Counted from the first letter of the stretch, positions 1-11,088 are shown. The stretch: 64,000 nt of DNA from Riptortus pedestris (GCA_019009955.1 CM032233.1:94187501-94251500), one strand, 5' to 3'. Translations and numbers: made by a program. The notes: generated by a model not told the origin, from the sequence alone.

Positions 1-1383
1 AAAAGTGAATAAAGAAACCAAAGAAGTAGTGGGATAAACTTAGTGGATAAGGCGGTAGACTATCTTTCTAAGATTAGATAGAATACTCCAGTATCATTAC
101 ATTCTGACTTATCTAAATGGATACAAAATGTGCAAATGAATGTTGTTATCTTATTAACTTTCACGGTCTGACAAAAACAGTTTGTGGCAGTTCAAAAGAT
201 CTAACTCAACTCTTAAGTACATATTTTACCTAGTACTAGTATGTGATTATAAATGGTACGAAAATATACCGCGTTAGTAACAGACATCTCCCAATTATTG
301 CATATTACTAATGGGTCATTCATATATAACGTTTTTAATGGGCTGTATGTAAATCATAAACCTTTTTTACGCATCCTATAAAGATTATTGAATTATAGGA
401 GGTACTGTTTTCAGATAAGAAAAGTAAGTGTTCAGGGGCATATGCCAGCTCATTACAAATAGTTTATTGATGGTTTTCTATTATATTACAAAGAAATACG
501 AAATTGCTTTGATGTGCCTCCAGTATTTTTCAAGACTGACTAATGAGTTATTATTATATTTTTCAATGAATTATTATTATATTTTTCAAGAATGACTAAT
601 TAAGGGTTTTTTTTTTTTATTATTAAAAGTAAGAGAAATTCATCACAATTACTGACAATTTTTGCATAGGAAGTAATAAGCTTAAATTATTTGAAGGTTT
701 GTAATACTGTCTAAAGTTTTTTGAGTGAGGGTGCAAAGGCTCTTAATCTTATCCCCGAGGAAGGTATGACATATTATTTACCTAGGAAGAAAGTACCTCA
801 CCTGGAATGGAAGTAGGAATGTAAAAGTTTGAAATGATGATATTCAGAAGGTTTGAGATGTAGGGGTTCAGTATAAATTTCATAGGGTAGGGGTTTAGGT
901 AAATTGTTACTTGTTAATTTAGTTCAGAGTGGGCATAGTTGATAAGTTATAGTTCATTAATTTGTGAGCCTTTGTTGCAAAAAGTTTATAAATTACATCA
1001 CATGTGACCCGGAGGGGTTTAATAGGTGCGAGTTTAACCTGATTATATTACTAATTATATATTTCTCCGTCTGTATCTTTGTAGCGGTGAGGTACTCGCG
1101 AACCTCATGAATAACCTTGACAGTTAGTGTTTGAATTGTCATATGTTCACGAGTTTCTCGTTGCTATATAGAAGTTGCTATATAATAGCGAGGGTAAGAA
1201 GACCAGTCTAAGTAAGGCATTCGGGTTGTGTACCACGTTTTTGGTTATAGTGCGTATTTATAAACTGACAATCGGAGACTAAAGAGCGGCCGTGAATATT
1301 CTATTTTTATAATTTGCTTTTTTATATGTTATTTTTATGACTATATATATGATTAAGTTTAACAGGCCTTGTCTTCTTTCGTC
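1..1383. other. AT-rich sequence without recognised gene
   Basis: I see no coding signal here. Two small structures stand out. A short tandem duplication with the core TTATTATTATATTTTTCAA lies at about 548-590. A 60-bp block at 1008-1070, starting GGAGGGGTTTAATAGG, recurs at 2408-2466 within the neighbouring tandem repeat. The block therefore probably belongs to that repeat family. Confidence 0.5.
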
Positions 1384-3780
1384 TGATACGCCTTTCACAT
1401 CTTCATAAACATGATCTACTCTTAACCTTCATGGGGCATTCCATCTTGAAACTAGGTGAAACGCTCACACAAAGTAGTAGTAAGCTTGAAGTGAACCATA
1501 GACTGTGTAAGACAAGTGAACCTAATTGGTTTCACTTAATGAGATGATCCAATAATTTTCCGCATTAAAACCGCTAATGCATCTACTCTGTCGACGGACG
1601 AATGAGTGAGGTGTCAAGAGCAACGTTTCATACACTGGTATTTTTGAAAACTATTAAATTTTCTGTAGAATACGAAGCGAAAATGATCGCATAAAGCGTA
1701 CTGCAGTACTTCGTTTGCCGTACACGAGAAGGAAAGTGAGCGTAACCACTGTGGCAAAGAAAGTAATGAGATTTTGTTATTTGAGGCATTAGAACACTTT
1801 AATACTTAAACTCTAACGTCAATCCCTTCCATACACCTTGTCCACTCGAAACCTATTGAATATTCTATCCGAGAAAGAATTATGAAGTGGAAGTATATTC
1901 CACTGGATGGAAAGGGGCGGATCTTATGATAATCTTATATCGAATGACTTTGGTGTATTCTAATAGCTAAGAGAGAGAATACTTGCTTGGAGCGTTTTGT
2001 TCCATTACTTTGTAAAACTCTAATGGATAAAGTCAGTGAAATAAATCACGTGAGATCAAAAGTAATGTAACAGGTGCTATGAAACAAAATATAATTCCAA
2101 TTGAGAACACAATAGAACGATGATCTTAATGATCTATCCTATGGTGAATTTCCAAGAATGCCAAAAGCTTACTTCAATTCGTTGATTGTTCTACACGAAA
2201 AATGAACGGTATATGGAAAGTGAGCCTAACCAGTTGAACTTAATGAGAACTATGGCATGGAAGGTAATGATACTCAATTATTTGTGGCATTACAACTGTT
2301 TAATGTTTTAGCAGATTTCCCTTAAGGGAAATCAGCTATTGGGTTCGTACTCATGACGCGATTATAGAAACTGCAAAACGTTTAAAATTTACACCATATT
2401 TCATCTGGAGGGGTTTAATGGGTGCTAGTTTAACCTGATTATATTACTAATTATATTTTTCTCCGTACGGAATCTTCATAAACTTGATCGACTGTTGATC
2501 TTCATGGGGCACCCCATGTCGAATCTCAGTGATGCTCTAATACAATGTAAGTTTGACGTGAAACATAGACTGTTCATGGCATGTGATTCTAATTGTTTGC
2601 ACTTAATAAAATGATTCGATAATTTTTCGCGTTTCAACCGCTTAGTGCGTCTACTCTGCCAAAGGACGTATCACGGTTTCAAGAGCAACGTTTCATACAC
2701 CTTGACTTTTCGATAGATATCAGATATTCTATCTTTAGAGGAAATATGAAGTGAAAGTGGTTCTGTATTAAATAGTTTTTAGGGGATTTGGGTGTTAATT
2801 ATTGTATTGAATGATTTTGTTGCATATGTTCTTTTGTTAATACTTATAGAACAAATAGCAAGAAATCCAGAGGAATATAACATGTGCTGGATACAAAAGA
2901 CACCTCTCATCGAGAACAGAATAGAGTGAAGATCTTAATGAGCTATACCATGGTGAATCTCCAGGAATGCTTAAAGTGAACTCCAGTCCGTTGTTTGTTC
3001 TACCAGGAACACGCACTGTGTATGCAAAGTGAGCGTAAACGGTTGAACATAATGAGAACTATGGCAAAGAAAGTAATGAGATTCCATTATTTGCGACACT
3101 ACATCTGTTTAATGCTTTAAGCTTGTCGTCGGCTTTATGAGGGAAGTGTTGAGACAACGCCTTCACACACCTTGTCCTTTAGCAATCTATTGAAGGTTCT
3201 ATCTGGGAAGGAACTATGAAGTGGAAATATGTTATATAGTTCGTAGATGGGGGAGGGGGGTGGATCTTATGTTAATATTATATTGAATGATTTCGGTGTA
3301 TTCTTATAGCTAAGAGTGGGAATACTTGGTGCGTTTTGCTTCATTAATTTGTAAGACACTAATGGATAATGTCTGTAAAATAAACCGCATTATATCCAGA
3401 GGAATATAAGAGGTGCTAGGATAAAAAAGATACCTCCGATTGAGAATAGAATAAATTGATGATCTTAATGAGCTACACTATGGTGAATCTCAAAGAATGC
3501 TTAAAGCGTACTCAAGTTCGTTGTTTGTTCTACACGAAACACGGACTGTGTATGGAAAGTGAGCTTAACCGGTTGAACTTAATGAGAACTATGGCAAAGA
3601 AAGTAATGAGATTCAATTATTTGCGGCATTACAACTGTTCTATGCTTTAAGCTTGTCGTCGGCTTTATGGGCGAGGTGTTGAGGGCAACGCCTTCATACA
3701 CCCTGTCCTTTCGAAAGCTATTAAATATTCTATCTGGGAAGGAACTATGTGGTGGAAGTAGGAGAGTAAAAAGTATGAAG
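1384..3780. repeat. degenerate tandem repeat, unit about 530 bp
   Basis: At least four diverged units recur in the same orientation. The anchor GATCTTAATGA occurs at 2122, 2931 and 3461. The anchor AAGAAAGTAATGAGATT occurs at about 1756, 3065 and 3594, with a changed copy near 2256. The last two units are 530 bp apart. The 809-bp gap before them contains a HINE end (2305-2346) and an extra block shared with 1008-1070 and 1384-1665. Units share phrases such as TATGAAGTGGAAGTAT and ACTATGGCAAAGAAAGTAATG. A 64-codon frame at 3456-3650 is just the repeat read through; the same frame is broken in the other units. It could be a satellite remnant or tandem copies of an unknown transposon. Confidence 0.65.
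2305..2346 (-). mobile_element. HINE 3' terminal fragment
   Basis: The sequence TTTTAGCAG followed by the palindrome GATTTCCCTTAAGGGAAATC is the 3' end of the HINE family in reverse orientation. About 40 bp of the adjoining body follows (GTACTCATGACGCGAT), and then similarity stops. It sits inside the 530-bp repeat array and lengthens one unit. Confidence 0.8.
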
Positions 3781-4330
3781 GGATGAGCTGGAGAGGAGTT
3801 GGGGGAGGTTTGGAATTAACCTAATCATTAGTGGGTCGAGGGGGGAGGAAGGTGTACAGGGAAAGGGAGGGGGCCAGCCCCTTTGCGACTGTCTCTTTCG
3901 CCGAGGAAAAAATCGAAGAGCCGTCCTACTTCAGACAGCCCTACCGCTCCACACATCTCAACCCCCGCCCTCCCTCTCACATATCCTCCTCTCCCTTATC
4001 CTCCCTCTCTATCGCCTCTCCTCCCTTCACTTTCTCTCTTTCACTATTCCTTCGCTACTTACACAACAAACTGTTGAGTCTTCCTCCAAGGTAAGCACTT
4101 TCTTTCCGATATTTTCGACATGCTCCTCGTTTGAACAAAAAGCGGAATTCGAGAGTTGTAAAGGCTCAACCACGAAAGGACTTCTCGGCCGTTTAGTCGA
4201 TCCTTCCAGAGGAGTAATAGACGGTTTGTTAGGAGTTTTCTTTGGAAATTAGCTAAGTTCGTGGACCCCCGACGTCTAAAGTACCATTAATATAAAAGTT
4301 TCGCTGCAATAGTTGAGGCTTTGGAATTCC
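3781..4330. other. CT-rich island, no gene established
   Basis: This is a non-repetitive, comparatively GC-rich stretch: purine-rich to 3870, then long pyrimidine runs at 3930-4050. Two overlapping frames (3831-4094 and 3883-4077) exist because stops are rare in CT-rich DNA. Their products are Ser/Pro/Leu-rich with no domain. A splice-donor-like AAGGTAAGCA lies at 4089-4098, and a TATA-like ATATAAAAG at about 4290. A first exon is possible, but nothing downstream supports it. Confidence 0.3.
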
Positions 4331-4613
4331 TATCAACAGCACGAATAACGAAAATAAGAGATTACTTATTTATGGACATCGCATCCAAGGTCCTTAAAAA
4401 GTCAAAAAATATACAAAGTAACATAACAAAAGTAAAAGTCATAAACAAACATTTCATAAATGAACACAGTACAAATTCATGTAATTATAATCAGGATATT
4501 AGAAAATAAATAAAATGGCGATCAGCATAGATTGTGACTGATTAAGGAAATGAATGGCTGAAAATGGTACTTCTGTTAATTATTGTCGTAATGTCCACCT
4601 TCAGGGTAGCTGT

Positions 4614-4653
<40 letters not shown>

Positions 4654-4986
4654 TATAATACAATTAATGCATACAATTTGGAATCTTGTACTCCACAGAC
4701 TTAATTTTCATGTTAATTTTTGTCGTATATTTGATTTTGTGTAGGTATGACAATATGTCGTTAATGTATGAGCTGCCTTCCTTCAAAAGTTCCTGTAAGT
4801 CATAGGCGTGTTCATAAGTCTTGATGTCGTGTTCAGAGTTCTGTCAGTATATTTCATAACGTCAAGAGAGTGTTACAACTTGAGCCAGTGGCTTTGACAA
4901 TCTTCGTCGTTAAGTATGCGTGAAATTAGAGATTAACATATGCAAAATATGAACTATTGAGTACGAAAAAAAGAACAGAAAAAAAA
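4331..4986. other. AT-rich spacer with (AT)n tract
   Basis: No gene or recognised transposon. A pure (AT)n tract of about 35 bp lies at about 4616-4650. Unlike most such tracts in this window, I could not see HINE sequence on either side of it. Confidence 0.5.
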
Positions 4987-5482
4987 GTCCGTCACGCAGG
5001 GGATGCGTTAACTAAGCAGATTTCCCACTTGTGTCAAGTATTTGTATTTGTCTCAAGATGTAAAAGTTCAATGAGATCAATATTTGTTATTTAGGCTTTA
5101 AATAAAGTGCATCATAATTTAACAGCTTATAGTTGATATGGTATGAGTAGAAGTGTGGGTTTACTGTAGGCCGAAAACTAAAAAAATGACAATATCTCGG
5201 TTAATACTAAAGATAATACAAAAATGTACATAACAACATTTAATAGGGCATAATCTTTGCAATAAGATTTGTTTTATACATTTTTTTGGTCCGGCGCATA
5301 ATAACGGATATATTAAGAATTTCCGAAAATCCTCTCCCCTAAACCCCCCCCCCCTCCCACTGGTCCGATTTCAGCCGTTAACGAACCTGATGTTTTTTTT
5401 TTTTTTTTTTTTTACATAAAACGCTTATATATCGAGTGTCGTAACGATTAAACAAAAATTGCGTCTGCTAGAGTGGTCACAG

Positions 5483-5533
<51 letters not shown>

Positions 5534-5906
5534 TATACACACACAAACAATTTCGAGGGGGCTCGGGTTGGCCGTGCGAGTTAGGGGGTTGGTCCTAATC
5601 TTCCATGGTAGACCTAGAGTGGCGGGTTCGAATCCCGCTCAAGGCAGTAGAAATTTATTTAATGACGGCTTCATTAAATAAACTCCTTGTGCCCACCCTG
5701 GCTAGAAAAGGATGGTAACCTGTAGATAACCCGTCCCGATTAGCCTAGTAGCATAAAGTGGACGTAAAATAAAAAAAAACGATTTCGAACGGACCTCATT
5801 TTCGTCACATACTAGGTAGGATCGATGGACATTTGAAGAAATTTTTCAAAAATCGCGTCAAGAGTACAACCTCAGTAGGTGATTTGCGTTAAGGGAAATC
5901 TGCTAA
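4987..5906 (+). mobile_element. HINE, long form, full length, with SINE inside
   Basis: The 5' end GTCCGTCACGCAGG begins here and is followed by AGCAGATTTCCCAC. The body carries the conserved landmarks CGGTTAAT, AATAACGGA, a C-run with CACTGGTCCGATTTCAGCC, and GCTAGAGTGG. An (AT)n tract lies at about 5489-5529. The 3' part (GAACGGACCTCATTTTCGTC, GGATCGATGGACATTTGAAG) leads to a slightly decayed hairpin and TGCTAAAA. A 224-bp SINE splits the 3' part just after the microsatellite. No protein is encoded. Known families of this build (HINE/DINE-1) are mobilised in trans by Helentron Rep-helicase proteins; none is in this window. Confidence 0.85.
5557..5780 (+). mobile_element. tRNA-derived SINE nested in HINE
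   Basis: The head has tRNA-like pol III boxes: an A-box-like stretch TTGGCCGTGCGAGTTAGGGG and a B box GGTTCGAATCCC at about 5624. The body follows (ATTTAATGACGG, CACCCTGGCTAGAAAAGG, GGTAACCTGTAGATAACCCG), then the shared tail TTAGCC.AGTAGC.TAAAGTGGACGT and an A-rich end. It is flanked by an imperfect duplication (CAATTTCGA at 5548-5556, CGATTTCGA at about 5780-5788). It lies inside HINE sequence that continues with GAACGGACCTC. SINEs of this sort rely on a partner LINE for retroposition, which I cannot identify here. Confidence 0.85.
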
Positions 5907-7079
5907 AAATGAGAGTAACACTCTGCAAAAACTCAAACGAATTTCTTGGACATCGAAGTCAATTAACAGTAATCTAGAATGATTATTTATGAGATGAAGA
6001 AAAATCACCTCTGTAACAGATGTTTGGCTTGTCTTTAGAATGTCACAAAGTTTGTTGTGATGAGTCCTTTGATATAATTCAGTCCCTCAGCGGAGTATCT
6101 CCAAACATCCGAAACCAAAGCTAGAGAAACACCCGAGCCAACAAGGGATTCCAAGATGTTTTCTAGTGTAATGTCATTCTTATACTATCTCAATCACAGA
6201 AACACTTGTTTAGGGAGGTTGAGCTAAGGTGGAAAAATAGCCCTATGTCGATTGGCTCAAAATAATGCACTACAAAAGATAACTAAGGGGTGCGGATGGA
6301 TAGAACGCTGAAATGCACGATTCATTATTATGCTAATGAAATATATATATAAACATTTTGGCTGTTTAAATCATTTGGAGCACAAGCAAGTGCCCTCATC
6401 AGATTTTCTTTCGTTACAAGTCCTCTCAAGATTGCCTCTTTACAAATTTAATGTAACACTATTTTACATATATTTTCATTAACGTTGATTAATTCATTTC
6501 TATTTCTTTAGCTTAATGCGTTAATGTAATATTTTGCATTTCATTAGAATTATAAATGATAAGATAACATGTCCAAGTCTTTTTCTCTTATTTTTTTTTT
6601 CTATTTAAGTAATATTCATAAAGTCTATATGATATAAATGCGCTACGACTTTCCATATATTAGCTAGGGATCTAATTAATGAGGCGCTGGATATTTATTT
6701 ATAGTTGGAATGTTAAATGAGAGAGTTATATAGAAGGGGAAATGTGAAAAATACTGTAAGAGTTTTTCCACGAACGAGCTAATCCTTGTTTTGCATTAAT
6801 GCATAAGATGATGAATGGGTATAGTGAACTAGGCGTGAACGATGTTGACCTCATACTCTGAACCAGACATCTCCAACGATTATATGGTAACAGATTCCCA
6901 TCTATATGCATGTGAGTGTCAACTGTATTAATACTTACAGTCATGTGCAACAATTTCAAGTAAAGTCCATTGATTTATTCGCTCGCACAGTCACACTTTC
7001 ACAAAAGAAATCACTAACATATTTAGATTTAGACGTGTTTGTATTCCCTGGACGTTCGTCAATGGTCTAAAAATAGACC
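5907..7079. other. spacer, no recognised gene
   Basis: I see nothing I can name. There is a short (AT)n at 6340-6350 and ordinary AT-rich sequence. An open frame of 77 codons on the minus strand (6726-6959) shows no motif. Confidence 0.4.
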
Positions 7080-7554
7080 TTTTAGCAGATTTCCCTTGCG
7101 GGAAATCAGCTATTGAGGTCGTACTCATGACGCGATTTTCGAAACATTTCCTCACACCTCCCTACCTAGTAGATGACGAAAATGAGGGTGGAAGGGGGCG
7201 GGGGTTAGACGGGAAGAATTTCGAAAATACTTGATATCTCCGTTATTATACGTCGTATCGAAAAATTGCATAGAAGCAATCGTATTGCTAAATTTAATGT
7301 TATATAAATATTGTTATATACGTTTTTTTTTATCTTTAATATTACCCGAGATATTTGCATTTCTTAGTTTTCGGCCTTTTGTAAGCCCCCACTCCTACTC
7401 ATGCCATATTAACAATAAGCTGTTACATTATGAAGCACTTTATTTCAAGAATAAATACCAAATATTGTTCTCATTGAACTTTATCGTCTTCAGACATATG
7501 TATATACGTGACACGCGTGGGAAATCTCCTTAGTTAAGGCAGCCGTGACGTACT
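7080..7554 (-). mobile_element. HINE, internally deleted copy
   Basis: It starts with TTTTAGCAGATTTCCC (3' end, hairpin arm changed to TTGCGGG) and ends with GGGAAATCTCCTTAG and a decayed GTGACGTACTTTTT (5' end). The microsatellite and the flanking GCTCTAGCGG block are missing: sequence passes from GATGACGAAAATGAGG straight to the G-rich segment. The octamer ATTTGCAT is at 7353-7360. Confidence 0.8.
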
Positions 7555-7627
7555 TTTTCTTTTGAATGTATACCCGTATAACAACAGCGTGAACATCCAT
7601 TGACATACTTTATGTGAGTATATATAC

Positions 7628-7628
<1 letters not shown>

Positions 7629-7674
<46 letters not shown>

Positions 7675-7874
7675 CTTTTGTAAAATTTCATCTACATTTT
7701 TTCAATTTTGTTGATTGTTCTTATATAATATGATTATTTTCCAGATCAACATAATATAATGTTTTAAGGTTTTCTAATATTACACACATGATATGTATCA
7801 AATGTATGGTATACCTAGAACATACAATATATTTAAACTTAGGCAATGTTTGTGTGTGAGTGTGTGTGTGTGTG

Positions 7875-7927
<53 letters not shown>
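7629..7927. repeat. microsatellites (GT)n and (GT)n(AT)n
   Basis: A (GT)n tract covers about 7631-7672. A second compound tract, GT-rich then (AT)n, covers about 7852-7927. The 180 bp between them is plain AT-rich DNA. I see no HINE landmarks beside either tract. Confidence 0.8.
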
Positions 7928-7930
<3 letters not shown>

Positions 7931-8349
7931 TGTATCAAATAGTTCATTCATGACAATTTAACTCGCTCCAGTTACGTCAACATCTTGTTTATTTGATTTT
8001 AACAACTCATACGCGTTACAAACTCTTTTCGAGTAGTTAAGATATAAAAAGTAAATATAAAGATTTAAATAAAACATAATTCTACATGCAATAAAATTAT
8101 CTTTTGAAATTTCAAAATTTATACAATCTTTTATTTAATAATATGATCATAGGCTCCAGAATTATATATGTATCTCACATTATCTATCTCACGTCTTAAT
8201 GTCCCATTGAAGACAAAAAATAGTACTTAAAAATAAGTACAATAAAAATGGAAGGAGTCGTTTCGTCGTATTGTAAGTGACAGGTAACGTGTGGGTGAGT
8301 AGTTCACAATAAAGAACATTTTTTTATTATACTATGAAATGTCTAATTC
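7928..8349. other. AT-rich spacer, nothing recognised
   Basis: No gene, repeat family or regulatory signal that I can support. Confidence 0.4.
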
Positions 8350-8426
8350 GATTTTCTACATAAAACGTTTAAGTATGGAGTTCGGTTGTGATCAAACCAA
8401 AATTAAGACCACTAGAGCGTTAACAG

Positions 8427-8464
<38 letters not shown>

Positions 8465-8590
8465 TTGAACGGACCTGATTTTCGTCATCTCCTGAGCAGG
8501 ATCGATGTACATTTGAGGAAAGGTTTTCCGAATTCGCGTCATGAGTGCAACCTCAATAGCTGAATTCTCTCAATGGAAATCGGCTAATAA
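8350..8590 (+). mobile_element. HINE 3' half, 5' truncated
   Basis: It begins within the body at TTCTACATAAAACGTTTAAG and continues through CACTAGAGCGTTAACAGACA, an (AT)n tract (about 8432-8460), GAACGGACCTGATTTTCGTC, GGATCGATGTACATTTGAGG and GCGTCATGAGTGCAACCTC. It ends in a mutated hairpin (CTGAATTCTCTCAATGGAAATC) with GGCTAATAA. A 74-codon frame across it is spurious. Confidence 0.8.
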
Positions 8591-8593
8591 AAA

Positions 8594-8752
8594 CTGTGAT
8601 CACGAATCCCTCGAATCTCGCTCGAGGGCGGCTAAAGAAAATATATATATTTGAACGGACTTAATTTTTGTCATCCGGTAGGTAGATCGACGGAGATTTG
8701 AAGAATTTGTTCAAAATATAGTTATCAGTTGAACCTTTTAAGAGAAATCATC
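8594..8752 (+). mobile_element. fragment shared with 20.35 kb, then decayed HINE 3' end
   Basis: The stretch 8594-8636 (CACGAATCCCTCGAATCTCG, GGCTAAAGA) matches 20357-20395, just upstream of another (AT)n. From 8650 a diverged HINE 3' segment follows (GAACGGACTTAATTTTTGTC, GGTAGATCGACGGAGATTTG). It ends near AAGAGAAATC without a clear hairpin. Confidence 0.55.
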
Positions 8753-9077
8753 TTGGATTTATGCGTAAGAATGAGGTTTGGAGAAGGTCTAATATCGCGT
8801 GCTTTCGATGATAAAGGAATATGGAGTCGCCTCTAGTAAAATATAGTCAGCCAGCAATACTATTGGCTCACCTCTCCTCGCCTCAATCACAGCTTGCTCC
8901 TGTTCACTTCCTCTCTCAGCCTATCTCCCTCACGCACCCCCACCAAATATTGGCCAATAATAAATTTGAGTAACGGGGAAATTGCCTAGCCGTCTTTCTC
9001 AATTTAATATTGGGATTGCTAAAACGAACATCCACTATAATTCAGGTGAGAATAACATAATTAAGTTCCAGGGCAGT
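8753..9077. other. unique island, possible host sequence
   Basis: Non-repetitive sequence with a pyrimidine-rich, relatively GC-rich core at 8860-8945 and the motif ATTGGCCAATAATAAA at about 8950. No open frame of note. It resembles the other unique islands of the window. Confidence 0.35.
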
Positions 9078-9373
9078 GTTTGTTGGAAGTGAAGAATGTT
9101 TACTTGGAGAGAGAGAAAAAACGTCCAATTCTTCACAATTTGTTTATTTCAGCGCTAAGCGCTTTCAAAGACTAATGTCTCCATCTTCAGAGCTACTTGC
9201 ATGCGCTCATTGGGAAAGACAGCAAGCGACTCACAAGCAAGCGAGTGTCGCTTGCTGTCTTTCCCAATGAGCGCATGCAAGTAGCTCTGAAGATGGAGAC
9301 ATTAGTCTTTGAAAGCGCTTAGCGCTGAAATAAACAAATTGTGAAGAATTGGACGTTTTTTCTCTCTCTCCAA
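9078..9373. mobile_element. inverted pair of Penelope-like 3' ends (foldback)
   Basis: Two arms of 127 bp (9104-9230 and 9247-9373) are almost perfect reverse complements around a 16-bp loop. Each arm matches the 3' end of the Penelope-like element at 58.2-59.7 kb. They share a stretch like CTTGCTGTCTTTCCC.ATGAG, then GCATGCAAGTAG, AAGCGCTTAGCGCTGAAATAA and GTGAAGAATTGGACGT. The left arm continues outward (9078-9103) with the reverse complement of the terminal bases of that element; the right arm does not. Both arms lack the 192 bp present at 59431-59622, with a GT...AG-compatible junction at 9284/9285. Each arm reads a short C-terminal frame ending in VALKMETLVFESA and stop. Confidence 0.85.
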
Positions 9374-9589
9374 ACATAATTAAGCTTTTTCGTTCTTTAC
9401 TGGAAAATTTTATAATTTATTTTTTTTATGTTTATTTCACTTGTACCATACTCGTTATTGGACCATTTCATTCAACACTAATTATCGTATTTGTTAGTGG
9501 CAGAAATCGAACTTAGAATAGTGGGAGATTAGAGGGGGGATTCGAAAATTCAAAATATCTCCGTTATAAAGAATCAGATCGGAAAATCC

Positions 9590-10181
9590 TGTTGCAAAAA
9601 CTACGTGCATGAAAAAGTACACAGAGTCTATCACGTATTTTAGAAGTTCGTATAATATGGAAGAAACCGCCCGAAGGTAGGATCTTTGAAGTAAACGAAT
9701 GTTCTCGGCGATACCCACCTGGGGCCTAGACTTGCCTGGGTTGTTCTCTTTTGATCACGCCGCCCGTCTATAAAAGCCGCCCAGCTCGGCCAGTTAGTTT
9801 GTTCTCAGTTTTCTTCAAGTGTATATCAGTGCTTTCAGTGGAGCATTAGTGAACACTGCATTTTATTTGCTGTCTGGTAAAATGTTTTATGTGAAGAACA
9901 GTCAGTGCCATGCTTCTGTAAAGAACGGTGCAGTGCTGTGTTCTTTGTGAATTTCAGTGCAGTGCAGTGTTTTTGTGAACTTCAGTGATCGTGAGTTATT
10001 GTACTGCCCAATAAGAAGTGAAGTTATTAGTGCTTACGTTAAGTAATAGTTAAGAATAATTTACCGAGTGCGTTGTACATTGTCAAATATATTGTACATT
10101 GATAAAAACTCTAAAGCTTGTGTGTTTAATTTTGCAATCCAAAAGAACTATAATAAACAACGTTTTGTAAAAAACGTAAGA
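9590..10181 (+). mobile_element. solo LTR of an LTR retrotransposon
   Basis: The segment interrupts HINE sequence. It starts TGTTGCAAAAACTACG and ends near AAACGTAAGA, and resembles the LTR at 43517-44060: TGTTGC start, AGTGCAGTG-rich centre, GTGTGTTTAATTTTGCAATC, then AACAACGTTTT and AAACGTAA. A TATA box lies at 9769-9776 with a TCAGT initiator-like motif at 9805-9809, and AATAAA at about 10152. There is no internal coding region or second LTR, so it is solo by LTR-LTR recombination or truncation. A clear target duplication is not visible. Confidence 0.65.
9769..9809 (+). promoter_or_regulatory. LTR promoter: TATA box and initiator-like TCAGT
   Basis: TATAAAAG at 9769-9776, inside a locally GC-rich stretch, precedes TTCTCAGTT. 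The TCAGT motif fits the arthropod initiator. The spacing, 38 bp to the A of TCAGT, is slightly longer than usual; an alternative CAGTT lies at 9791. Transcription from here would have served the lost retrotransposon. Confidence 0.5.
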
Positions 10182-10400
10182 ATATTATAGAGCCAATCTT
10201 GTTAAACTATTGACGTTCAACAATTGTTGCACAATGTTTTTCGTAACTCAAGTATTTAGCGAGTTATTCATATTTTCTTCTTTTTTGCCGTCAGTAACAC
10301 CCTTCTTTTTTACTCATTACTTTCTTTACACATAACTAAAGAATAAGTGGTGAGATTAGATCACATGTGTGCTATAGCAACACGTGGGAAAGTAGGTTTG

Positions 10401-10466
10401 AGTGTTTAGTGAAGACTGACAAAAAAATACAAATAACTAGTTTGATATTCTAGTAAGCGAAAAAAA
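10401..10466. other. short spacer
   Basis: Sixty-odd bases between two HINE copies, with no feature. Confidence 0.4.
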
Positions 10467-10896
10467 GTCCGTCACGCAGGGGCTGCGTAAACTAAGCAGA
10501 TTTCCCACGTAAAGCTATACAATAGAGAAATCTCCATACGAGTGTCGAAAAGTTACGGAAACGGCCGAACTAGCATTCGGCGGGAAGGAATAGAAGCGTC
10601 CATAGCTCGCCCGTTACACTTAATAAACATGCAAATATCTTGGTTAATATTCAAGATAAAGAATAAATGTACATAACAATATTTATAGTTAATTTAATTT
10701 GCAATACGATTGGTTCTATGCAATATTTCGATCGGACGAATAGAAAAGGAGATATTTCGAATTTTCGAAATTCCCCTTCCCCCCACTGGCCCGATTTCAG
10801 CAATTAACGAACTTGATCTTTCCTTTTACATAAAACGATTAAACACCTAGTTTGGTGACGATTAAACAAAAATTGCGACCGCTAGGGCGGTAACAG

Positions 10897-10964
<68 letters not shown>

Positions 10965-11088
10965 TTTTGAACGGACCTCATTTTTGGCATCTCCTAGGTA
11001 GGATCGATGGACATTTGAAGAAAAATTTCGAAAATCGCGTCATGAGTACGTCCTCAATAGCTGATTTCCCTTAAGGGAAATCTGCTAA
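10467..11088 (+). mobile_element. HINE, short form, full length (reference copy)
   Basis: This is one of the best preserved copies, 622 bp. The 5' end is GTCCGTCACGCAGGGGCTGC, followed by ACTAAGCAGATTTCCCACGT. Then come a short-form-specific block with CGAGTGTCGAAAAGTTACGG and CGGCCGAACTAGC, the AATATTCAAGATA block, the C-run and CACTGGCCCGATTTCAGC, GACCGCTAGGGCGG, and (AT)n at about 10902-10961. The 3' part is GAACGGACCTC, GGATCGATGGACATTTGAAG, GCGTCATGAGTACG. The perfect palindrome GATTTCCCTTAAGGGAAATC is followed by TGCTAAAA. Flanking bases are A-rich on both sides, compatible with insertion between T (or A) bases without a longer duplication. Confidence 0.9.

Larger units (their letters stand above)
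9483..10400 (-). mobile_element. HINE fragment split by an LTR
   Basis: The left part (9502-9589) has GGCAGAAATCGAACTTAG, TTAGAGGGGGGATTCG, and AAAATATCTCCGTTAT up to ATCGGAAAAT. The right part (10182-10400) continues with AATATTATAGAGCCAATCTT, GTTAAACTATTGACG, the TTTTTCGTAACTCAAGTAT segment and CACGTGGGAAAG. This is the third HINE form, seen also at 33.6-34.3 and 63.6-63.9 kb. The terminal GTCCGTCACG end is lost. Confidence 0.65.

Noticed and set aside
3831..4094. Possible first exon with GTAAGC donor
   Set aside because: CT-rich low-complexity sequence gives frames on several phases. There is no domain and no matching acceptor or downstream exon, so I left it as an island.
9483..10400. 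Host promoter at the TATA box 9769-9776
   Set aside because: The same arrangement recurs in the related segment at 43.5 kb and is bounded by LTR-like ends inside a HINE, so it belongs to a retrotransposon.
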